From Actinidia chinensis (lineage: Eukaryota; Streptophyta; Magnoliopsida; Ericales; Actinidiaceae), in the NCBI GenBank assembly GCA_009663005.1, contig VIGQ01002072.1, positions 1 to 26,094 of the forward strand: DNA of 26,094 nt, read 5' to 3'. The notes under the pieces are model-generated. The model was given only the letters and a program-made list of their open reading frames with translations. It was not told where the DNA came from and searched no databases. The translations under genes were made by a program, and so were the position numbers. Positions 1 to 7,845 of the stretch are shown here, piece by piece; within the stretch, counting starts at the first letter, position 1, and the number at the start of each line of letters is the position of its first letter.

Positions 1-217
1 ATTTTTACATGAAAAATCTATGGATTTTTTGAAATTTTTATTTAAAATCTTTTAATTTTTAGTGATTTTTTTGGAGTAGGGGACATTAAATACAATTTCA
101 AACATGAGAACTAAATTAATACAATTGATACATTAGGAACCACAATATGACACAGGTATACATTGGGGGAGGACCAAAATTGCCATTAAGCATTAAAAAA
201 AGAATCTAAAAGGGTTG

Positions 218-249
<32 letters not shown>

Positions 250-506
250 GAGTAAAAGTAAAAGTTGAAAGCAAAAAAAAAATATCACATCGAGAGGTGG
301 GGTTTGTCAGGGGTGAAAAATCAAGCTCTCTTATGTTAGTTTTAGATTAGTTAGTTGTTGAGAAAATAACGGAGAGCTTCCTTATTATGAATTATTGTTT
401 ATTGTTATTTTTTTTGTGCTTTGCGATGAAGAATTCATTAAAATTGATTGACTGAAAAGAGATTTTTATTTTTTTACGTATACCCGTGGGTACGGGCAAT
501 TACGAG
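1..506 (+). mobile_element. Helitron A, 3' part (non-autonomous; continues left of window)
   Basis: About 215-506 is an inverted copy of the 3' end of Helitron B (4564-4860). Both carry the same landmarks in order: a 'ttgaatggcaaaatt' block, 'cacatcgag', 'ctctcttatgttagtttta', and a GC-rich terminal hairpin. The 3' end is hairpin 483-496, then a degenerate terminal CGAG (503-506) where Helitrons normally have CTRR and Helitron B has CTAG. The next base is T, as expected for insertion between A and T. The LTR into which it inserted has an uninterrupted paralogue at 18630/18631 that shows the empty site. No Rep/helicase coding is visible. Bases 1-214 are AT-rich without recognised content, and I assume rather than show that they belong to the same element. 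Identity to Helitron B is roughly three quarters by eye. Confidence 0.7.
481..506 (+). repeat. Helitron A 3' terminal hairpin and terminus
   Basis: The stem is CCCGT (483-487) pairing with ACGGG (492-496) around a GGGT loop, followed by CAATTA and the terminal CGAG. Relative to Helitron B one stem pair is lost and another has become a G-T wobble, which fits an old inactive copy. Confidence 0.65.
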
Positions 507-728
507 TGTAGGTATAAAGTTGAAACTTAGGCATAGCCATGAATACTTGTAGTCATTTTCTTATATTCTATCTTAGTATTATGAACATTTTCCCCCAAAA
601 AATATATCATTAGAACATATGAGTATGTATAGGTGATCAATCGGGTTAAGGTAAGTCGGCCCTTGGGTAACAAACTACAGGTCGATTCAAATGCCTTCAT
701 CCGCATAGACCAGTTACGGGGCATGATA
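507..728 (+). repeat. RLG1 5' LTR, 3' tail
   Basis: It aligns to 18631-18849 (RLG1 3' LTR) and, inverted, to the end of solo LTR C near 13961-14060. Shared blocks include 'aaacttaggcat', 'gtgatca', 'aaggtaagtcggcc', 'ccgcatagac' and 'gttacggggcatgata'. The right end is placed at 728 because 3 bp later comes a Met-tRNA-type primer-binding site. The upstream part of the LTR is displaced by Helitron A and lies beyond the window edge. Confidence 0.72.
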
Positions 729-731
729 AAG

Positions 732-743
732 TGGTATCAGAGC
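732..743 (+). other. Primer-binding site (Met-tRNA type) of RLG1
   Basis: TGGTATCAGAGC is the usual plant retrotransposon site complementary to the 3' end of initiator Met-tRNA. It lies 3 bp after the LTR end, normal spacing for Ty3/gypsy chromoviruses, and fixes the orientation of RLG1. Confidence 0.9.
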
Positions 744-935
744 AATGGTTGTGATACCTAAGATCAATAGTCTGTCAGAGTACAGGATGACACTATAAGA
801 TTAAATCATGTCAATCAGAGCAATAGGTTGGCACCTAAGATTCAAGTTATGTCTATCAGAGCTACAGGATGACACTATAGATTAAGTCATATTAATTAGA
901 GATATAGGTTGACACCGTAAGATCAAGTCATAGAT
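732..935 (+). repeat. Five-unit ladder of about 40 bp starting at the PBS
   Basis: Cores CAGAG or TAGAG occur at 738, 776, 816, 857 and 897, spaced 38-41 bp. Each is followed by an 'a-aggttgacacc-taagat-aagtcat' type body. Units 1, 3 and 4 keep 'atcagagc', the central part of the primer-binding site. The array therefore looks like serial duplication of the PBS plus early leader. Whether this is specific to the copy or the family cannot be seen here, because the leader of RLG2 is cut before this point. Confidence 0.75.
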
Positions 936-2430
936 CGAGGTCATGCCTAGATAGGAATCTAGGATCGACTAGGGTTGTGAGGTGTAGTATACGAGATACG
1001 ACTTACAAAGTATAGTTTAGCTATTGTATGATAAATGTCTAAGCATTTGACATTGTATGCAGTGAGACATGCCACATGAAAGAGGAAACGTAATAAAAGG
1101 GCAGTAGTGCCTTGAAGACCGAATTGATGTTATAGAAAGATTCCTTAATAAAGAAAATAGTTCAAGTAGTTTAGGATACTCAAAGCTATGCCATTATGGT
1201 GGTGATGGTATTTCCAGTTTTTTCCAGACAAATTATTATGTTGGTGGATTTCGTAATTTGACAAGTGTATAGTGTGTTTCTTCTTGGGAGGAGGAGACAC
1301 TTGATGACTTTCATGTGGGAGTGGATCGACTTCGTAGGGTTTTAGCGTTTCAAATTTTACCGTCATCAATTAAAGGATGAGGAAATATGATTGTACGAGT
1401 TAGTTCAAGTCAATACCTATGACCTTGTCTAGTAATTAGAAAATTCTTTGGACGACTTCGTATATAGTTTGAGTCATAATACGTGATCTACAGGAATGCT
1501 CTAAATTGGAGGTTTTCTACCTTATTGTGAGTTGACACAAAGATTGATTTTATGCAAAGATGAGATTAATTTTGACTTTTAGCAAAGAACCTTTCATGAT
1601 TGGGATAATTATGTTTTTTGAAGTTGTATGATGTGATAGATATTTTGTGACTCGATTACTTCTTTATTTAAAAAATAAAATTAGTTAATATCAGTTGAGT
1701 TGAGGTTATTATGGGATACGCTGGAGACTTATTCGTTATGTGTTCGGTTGTTATTGGATATGGACTTTAACAATATTGATTTTATGGTTCACTTCCACTT
1801 TTGGGCAATGATAATATGAGATATTAACTCAGTTGATGCGTTAGATAACATAACTCTCATTTTAGGTAACCTTCTATACATGGAGATGATAATGTTAAAT
1901 GTAGAATTTATGATATATCTATGATCAACGCGCTAGGAGGCAGATTAGTGTTGGAAATAGCATTGTAGCAATTAATGTTGTGGTTCGAAGAAAAGATGAT
2001 ATATATTACATAGAAACCTAATCATTTGAATCTTATAAGGTGTTTGTGAGAGAAAACTAAATATTGACTAGTTATTTTATCTATAGATACGCAGGTAAAA
2101 TCCTGTTACAAATGTTTACGTGTTAGTTAATTTATTTAAAATTGTTTGGGCTATTTTGCATTAGGAATAATTGGAGGTCTCACTTTGGAACTAGGGGTAA
2201 GTTTCTAATTTTGCATAGCTTTGGACCATAGAGAGATTGTAGAAGATGCTAGTTATAGATTAAAGCAAGTTGGATTTTGGTAAATGAATGTCTAGGATCT
2301 GTGTTAACTATAAGAAAAATACATATGAAAGTGAGACGGAAGTTATTGAATAGTGCAAGAGAAGCCATACTGCACAAGAAGAAATTCCTGGAATAAGTGA
2401 AAAGAGAAATGTAGATTTCAAGACGGATTT
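936..2430 (+). pseudogene. gag: RLG1 leader and gag remnant
   Basis: About 940-1175 matches the inverted leader and gag start of RLG2 (21090-21350). Shared blocks include 'tcgaggcat', 'agtatagt', 'gggcagtagtgcc' (1099-1111 against 21165-21178 inverted) and 'tcaagt-gt'. This shows the interior belongs to a related gypsy element. Beyond about 1180 I cannot hold an alignment, and every frame is stopped within a few dozen codons. The rest may be decayed gag or a foreign insertion. The frame at 1145-1369 on the minus strand is a shadow with a low-complexity His run. Confidence 0.45.
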
Positions 2431-2439
2431 TAGTAAGAC

Positions 2440-2650
2440 AATGGACGCTCCACAGTTGCACCTATTGAAGATAGAAGTGTGGGAGGAAAAATGAAGATGG
2501 TTTAACCATTTGAAATAGTCTAACTTGACAGAAAGAATGATATAGTGTAATTATGGTAATGCTAAGGGAAGGGGGAAACCGCAAAAGACCAACTAATGTA
2601 CGTTAAGAATATTGAGATAATATATAAAGACATGATAGCATGCTACTTAA
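2440..2650 (+). pseudogene. Possible fragment of a LINE (RTE-like) reverse transcriptase C-terminus
   Basis: Broken + frames read VAPIED (2453-2473), then RWFNHLK (2495-2515), then AKGRGKPQKT (2561-2590), with stops and a frameshift between them. In plant RTE-type LINE proteins the C-terminal tail has the ordered motifs VAPIE, RWFGHV and GRGRPKKT at similar spacing, which is the basis for the call. The flanks are not recognisable, so it may be a short insertion in RLG1. The match rests on three short motifs and could be fortuitous. Confidence 0.42.
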
Positions 2651-3593
2651 GGAAAATTTGAGATGAGCTTACAAATCAAATTCAGAATTTGATAACAAGA
2701 TGTCAAAGATGTCTTTTGTATTTATTTTGGATATACAAAATCCATTCACCCACAAAGGGTTTAAGGGTTATTTATATGTATATTCCCTGTTGGAAGCAAG
2801 TTCCCTATACATTTTTAAGAAGCGTGTCATACTTTTTCATGGTTTCTTAGAGGGTTTAGATTGAGAATTTATTTAAAGATGGAAAGTACGAATGCCATAA
2901 TCATACATGAAGGAATGTTATGAGTATGCCGATACACGAATCCTCTTAGATGTAATTGGAGAATTTAATTGAATATATGAGTTTAGTACTCGATGTCGTT
3001 GGTAGTAGAATGAGTATTTCAAAAAGTTACAAATTCGACTACATGGAACTCTAACCGTGAGTGTGGAAGTATTCGTCTAAGTCTTGTAATGAAAGAATAT
3101 TTTCAGAGTAGAGCAGAGGAGGAAGCGTTAGTGCTTATTCTATAGCCATTCAAGGACAATATTTTTGTAGTTGGTGTCTAACACATAGTATGGTTGGAGC
3201 ATTGGAAATATGTTAGAAGACTGTGGATAGCTTAAGTATCTAATTGGGAGTATTGAATCATTCATTAGAAATTTTCAGGAGTTGAATTGATGTCCAAAAT
3301 TGTAGATTAACGATTAGAGTATTATCTTAGTTTGTTAGAATTGAAAAGAAATCTCAGTAAATTGTGAAGTTGCAATGTGCTTTAGCAATTGATAAAGGTA
3401 AATTGGAGGCTCATAATCAGATATAATCGACAAATACTTGTGTTATAAGCAAGAAATTCCTTCTTATTGTGGATTAATTGGAACTATATAGATTCAAAAT
3501 GCCAAGCAAAAGTATGTGAAAAAAATTTTGAAGACTTTTGATGTGAACTCTAATTGGATACGATCAGTTGTGAATGCGTAGTATGGAAGTATA
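2651..3593. other. Unrecognised decayed sequence of the RLG1 interior
   Basis: This stretch is AT-rich with stops in all frames and no recognisable integrase, RNase H or chromodomain motif. By position, between the PBS and the polypurine tract with the CACTA removed, it should be RLG1 interior. The minus frame at 3494-3724 runs into the CACTA end and is not a gene. Confidence 0.4.
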
Positions 3594-3596
3594 GAC
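3594..3596. other. Left target-site duplication of the CACTA element (GAC)
   Basis: GAC directly precedes the left terminus and is repeated directly after the right terminus at 11630-11632. CACTA elements make 3-bp duplications. Confidence 0.75.
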
Positions 3597-3782
3597 CCTA
3601 CAAAAAAAATGTGAAAACGTGACGAATGCCCGTGACAAAGTAATTCATCTCCGAATATGCATATTTTGTGAGAAAAACTTATTTCGTCATCAATTATGAT
3701 AGAACAACCTTTTAAGGGTGACAAAAATTTTTTGTCACCAATATGTCATTAGTAGGAAAACAAAAATTTTGTGACGCAAGAC

Positions 3783-3815
<33 letters not shown>

Positions 3816-4563
3816 TCAAAAAGTAGGCTTAACGAACAAGAATTGTAAATGGGAGGGGGCAATGGCTTCTGCCAGAATCAAAAAGAGGGTAGGGAGAAGT
3901 GTTGGCTTTCGCCAGATCAAGGTTGGAATAAAGAAAAATCATCGTTTTTCTCTTTATTCATAATCAATCATCTGTTTTTTCATCGTAAAACACCCATAAA
4001 TAGAATAAACCTAATTCTATTTGATACTACTAATTTAAAATAAACTCCGACATACTAAACTCTAATTAAATAAAATTCTAATTACTAAAATAACAACAAT
4101 TAATTTAAAAATTTAACAATACAAGAAATTATAAATAAATAAATTCCATTTTATCCCGCATCATTTCTTCACTAATATTGGACGAAAAAAAGTTTAGGTG
4201 AGGATTTAATATTTTCGTACTAATATTTTCCCTCCAAAAACTTAAACCAATAGGTGACAAAAACAAATCTCACAAAATAAGGTGAGTGTGTGAGGAACTT
4301 ATCGTCACCCAAATTATTTGAAATAATAGGTGATCAAATATTTTCTCAGAAAAGGTAAGTATTTAGGTGAGAAAAGTTATTTCATCAATTAATGTATTTT
4401 ATTTTGCATGATAAAACATATTTGTCACCCAAATTAATTTGATGAAAGGTCCACAAAAGTTTTTTCTCACAAAAAGTAGTTTGGGTGAGAAAAGTTTATT
4501 CTCAACCCATATATTCATTTTGCATGAGAAAATTGAGTTTTTGTCAACCCAAATTAATTTAAA
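3597..4563. repeat. CACTA left subterminal repeat array, outer part
   Basis: Degenerate units built on 'ggtgacaaaa', 'tttgtcaccc' and 'gggtgagaaaa' occupy 3597-3795 and 4181-4563. Recurrent spacer blocks are 'cccaaattaatttga' and 'atattcattttgcatgag'. The 3796-4176 insert interrupts the array and Helitron B stops it at 4563. The half-sites face each other, so many units form short hairpins. Confidence 0.8.
3796..4176 (-). mobile_element. Solo-LTR-like insertion inside the CACTA array
   Basis: This segment lacks the gtgac repeats that surround it. On the minus strand it contains 'tgatgcgggataaaa', AT-rich blocks such as 'aattagaattttattt', and 'gaataaagagaaaaacgatga'. I associate these with plant gypsy LTRs of about 350-400 bp. 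ATTGG occurs immediately left (3791-3795) and at 4177-4181, which could be the 5-bp target duplication. The ends chosen this way do not give a clean TG...CA pair on both sides, so the boundaries are tentative. The short + frame at 3849-4043 falls wholly inside and has no recognisable protein. Confidence 0.4.
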
Positions 4564-4588
4564 CTAGTATTGCCCGTGCCCACGGGCA
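4564..4588 (-). repeat. Helitron B 3' terminal hairpin plus CTAG
   Basis: An 8-bp perfect stem (4571-4578 with 4581-4588) with a 2-nt loop, 3 nt from CTAG. This is the transposition-termination signature of Helitrons. The same structure, slightly decayed, ends Helitron A. Confidence 0.85.
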
Positions 4589-4857
4589 CTACGCAAAAAA
4601 ATAATGTTTTTTTTTTATGCAATTTTGATGATTCCTAATCGCAGAAAACAAATAAAAATAAAAATAATCACAAATAAGTCACTCTCAGTACCTTTATTAG
4701 AAAACTAACTAATAAATCTAAAACTAACATAAGAGAGCTATTTTTTCCTCGCACCCCACCCCCTCGATGTGACCCCTTTTTAAACTTCACCTTTACCCTC
4801 AATTTCTTTCTCAAATTACAAATTTTGCCATTCAACCTTTTTTTTATTCTGTTTTTC

Positions 4858-5720
4858 ATACCCCTTTATTCTTTTTTTTTTAATACCCCTTTATTCTTTT
4901 TTTTTTCTTTTTACTTTCCCTCTGAATTTTTATATAAAAAAATTATGATAAATTTTATATCCCCCTTTATTTTTTTCTTATAATACTCATTGATTCTTGT
5001 TTTTTTCTTTTTTACCTTTCACTTCCAAATTTTTATACAAAATAAATTATGATAAAATTTTATAACTTTTGTTTACTTTCACTTTCTGTTTTTTATGAAA
5101 GAAAAAAATATGGAATTAAAATTTTTAATATTTTTTTCAAATTTCGATAGATTACTTAGTTTATATGTTATTTGTTATTTGAGACTATTCTTTAAATTAA
5201 TATGTTTTTTTTAGTAGTTTTTGATTTATCATAAAAATACATAAGAAAAATTCATAACTTTTAACGTAGCAATACATTAGTAAATTCAACATTACATAAG
5301 ATAAATTTTTAATTTAATACTCTTCAAAAAATTATATATTTTTTTTATAATTATTTTTATATACAAATTTAAGTGAAAGAAAAAAAAAGAATAAGGGGTA
5401 TTAAAAAAGACTCAAATACAAATACATATAACTATCCAACCTACCGAATAAAAAATATTAAAATCTTGATTCATATTTTTTTCTTTTTTAATAAAAACAT
5501 AATGGTGGAAGTAAAAGAATTATCAATTTTATCATATTGTTTTATATAAAATTCAAAAGGTAAGGAAAAAGAAAACAAAAGAATCAAGGGGATTAAAAGA
5601 ACAAGAAATAAAGGACTTTACAATTTTATTAAAACAATTATATAAAAATTCGAAAGTGAAAGTAAAAAACAAAGAAGAAGAGGTATTAAAAAAAGTATAA
5701 AGTGTTTTGATTTTGAAAAT
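4858..5720. repeat. Opposed arms of a roughly 100-bp minisatellite inside Helitron B
   Basis: On the + strand, units of the type 'tacccctttattc', T-rich tract, 'tttactttcac', 'aatttttatata', 'ttatgataaaatttta' recur at about 4858-4960 and 4962-5100. The same unit occurs inverted at about 5345-5410, 5525-5600 and 5620-5700. The two arms face each other across an AT-rich spacer (5100-5340), making a long imperfect inverted repeat. The minus frame at 5553-5903 (116 aa, Phe/Leu/Ser-rich) falls partly in this low-complexity sequence and is not taken as a gene. Confidence 0.6.
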
Positions 5721-5734
5721 GTGCTGGGTGAGAG

Positions 5735-6534
5735 AGAGTAAGAGTTTATGATTGATAGAGAAAGTGAAAGTTATGTGGATGAAAGAGAGAGTGAAAGTGA
5801 ATATTTTTAGGCGGGTAAAAAAAATTTGAGGTAAATCGAGGCGTTTGATCAACTCAAATTGATTTTCATTCCATAGATAGCGAGAGCTAGATTTTGAATT
5901 CAACGTAGTTGTGATTTATAATTATAGAGAGTTAGTTTAGAATATTTAAAAATATGTTTATTTTATATTATAAATTTTTTTTGTCCTTATTATGATAATT
6001 TATTAAATATTTATTTTTATCCAAATATTTTTACAAACATTCATTGGGAAAATTAATTTTAATAAATATAAAAAAGTATATAAATAAAATTGAACTACTT
6101 CCTTTCTATTTAAAGTAATTTTTGGTTTACTTTATTTTTTAAATTTTTCGTTTTTAGTGAAGTTTTTACCAATTAAGTAATATTTTATATCTTTTTTCTC
6201 TTTCCTTATAAAAGAATATAAAAATAATAAAAAATTATCGAATTTTAGAGAAAGTTCACAAAAAACTAATTATTTATTTTTTTCTTCAAATAATATTATT
6301 TATATTTTTAGGCTCCTTATCGTCAAATAATTATATCATATAAAATTTTAATCCAATAATAATCATTTATAAATAAAAAATTAAAAGTTAAAGAAAATCA
6401 AGGTGTTAGTTCCCACTAAAAAGAGAGAAGTTATGATTGAGAGAGACAGTGAGAGTGAGGGAGGAGAGAGAGGTGAAGTATGTTTTTTGAGCGGGAAAAA
6501 TAATTTGAGGTTAAATCTGAGCCGTTGGACCATT

Positions 6535-6565
<31 letters not shown>

Positions 6566-6659
6566 AGATTTTGAATTCAAACTAATCCTGATTTATAATA
6601 TAGATGTTAGTTTAGAATATTTAAAATATGTTTAATTTTATATTATAATTTTTTTGTCC

Positions 6660-6694
<35 letters not shown>

Positions 6695-7300
6695 CCAAAT
6701 ATTTTTACAACATTCATTGGGAAATTATTTTAATAAATATAAAAAGTATAATTAAATAAATTTGACTAACTTCCTTTCTATTTAAGTAATTTTGTTTGTT
6801 GCTTTATTTTTTAAATTTTATCTTTTTTATTGAAGTTTTTACCAATTAAGTAATATTTTAATCTTTTCCTCTTTTCCTTAATAAAAAGACTATCAAAATA
6901 TAAAATTATCGAATTTAAGAGAAAGTTCACTAAAAAACTAATTATTTATTTTTTTCTTCAATAAAATATTATTTTTATATTTTAGGCTCTATCTCAACAT
7001 AATTATAATATATAAATTTTAATCAAATAATAAATAAATTTATTAAATCAAAATTAAAAGTTAGGAAAAATAAAGGTTTGTAGTTCCCACTAAAAATAGA
7101 GAAGTTATGCTTTAAAAGAACAAAAATACACCCTCGCATCTCACTTTCTCTTGATTTCTGACGAGAGAGATTGAAGTGATGTTTTTGAGCGGAAAATAAT
7201 TTGAGGGTGAATCTGAGCCGTTGATTCAATTAATGATTTGAAGCCCTTAATAGCGAGAGATAGATTTGAATTCAAACTAAAGTCCTTATTTATAATATAA
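5735..7300 (-). repeat. Three tandem copies of the Helitron B 5' end (period about 680-700 bp)
   Basis: Landmarks recur in order: 'agttatgattgagagaga', 'gcggg-aaaa-aatttgagg', 'tagcgagaga', 'ttgaattcaa', 'gatttataat', 'ttagtttagaatattta', 'acattcattgggaaa', 'accaattaagtaat'. The 'gcggg' box is at 5811, 6491 and 7189, giving periods of 680 and 698. 'cattcattggg' is at 6038 and 6711. Two full units plus a short third end at the element boundary (7300). Each unit carries the sequence that forms the element's outer 5' terminus. The repeats differ by many small indels, so the duplication is old. Confidence 0.8.
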
Positions 7301-7845
7301 TGAATGGGTGACGAATTTTGTCCTCACAAAATAAGTGTTTGGGTGAGGAGGTATTTCGTCCGAATATATTCATTTTTGGGGGGGGGGGCATGAGAAATTA
7401 GTTTCGTCACCCAAATTATTTGAATGAATAGGTGACGAATTTGTGTGAAGAAAGTTGTTTTTGTCACCTAATGTATTCATTTTGGTGAGAAACTGATTTC
7501 GTCATATCAGTTTATTTGAAATGAAATCCGTGGCGAAAATATTTTGTCACAAATAAATTGCTTGGGTGAGAAAAATTGTTTGCATCACCCAATATATTCA
7601 TTTTGCGTGAGGAAATGTTCATCACCCAATTTATCTAAAGTCCATAGGTGACTCAAAAAATATCACACAAAAAAAAGTAATTCGTGAGAAAAGCCGTCCA
7701 CCCAATTTAATAATTTGTGCTTGAGGAAATTTATTTTTGGTCACCAATTATTTTAAAATCAATAGGTGAAAAAACAATTCTCACAAAGGGAAGTGTTTTT
7801 ATTAGGAAAGTTGTGGTGTTTGTCACCTCACTTTTATTAAAGTTT
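7301..7845. repeat. CACTA left subterminal repeat array, inner part
   Basis: The array continues after Helitron B: 'gggtgacgaatttt', 'tttcgtcacccaaattattt', 'cattttgcgtgaggaaa', 'ataggtga' and so on, about four to five repeat pairs. It includes an 11-G run at 7378-7388. It fades after 'tttgtcacctcac' near 7835. Confidence 0.8.

Larger units (their letters stand above)
4564..7300 (-). mobile_element. Helitron B, complete non-autonomous element
   Basis: Read on the minus strand, the 3' end is an 18-nt palindrome, TGCCCGTG-CC-CACGGGCA on the + strand at 4571-4588, then ATA and the terminal CTAG (4564-4567). The host base is A at 4563 and T at 7301, the A/T target Helitrons use. Joining the flanks restores a normal CACTA subterminal repeat ('cccaaattaatttaaa' + 'tgaatgggtgacg'). 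The 5' end on the minus strand resembles TCTATATTATAAATC, seen intact in the internal copy near 6580-6605; at the outer end itself one base of the TC appears lost. Length is 2,737 bp with no Rep/helicase ORF. The interior holds inverted minisatellite arms (4858-5720) and three tandem 5'-end units (5735-7300). Confidence 0.85.

Noticed and set aside
732..935. tRNA-derived SINE, suggested by the repeated 'cagagc' boxes next to a tRNA-complementary site
   Set aside because: No A-box and B-box pair with correct spacing and no poly-A tail. Tandem duplication of the PBS explains it better.
3849..4043. 64-codon + frame starting MGGGNGF
   Set aside because: It lies inside an LTR-like insert on the strand opposite to the LTR and matches no family I know.
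4564..4860. MITE with terminal inverted repeats, pairing with 215-506
   Set aside because: The ends lack a target duplication and carry the hairpin plus CTAG at A/T sites, which is the Helitron signature. The two copies are independent insertions in different hosts.
5553..5903. 116-codon minus frame, Phe/Ser/Leu-rich, hydrophobic-looking
   Set aside because: It overlaps the AT-rich inverted arms and first tandem unit of Helitron B. The corresponding parts of the later tandem units are not open, so it is not a conserved membrane protein.
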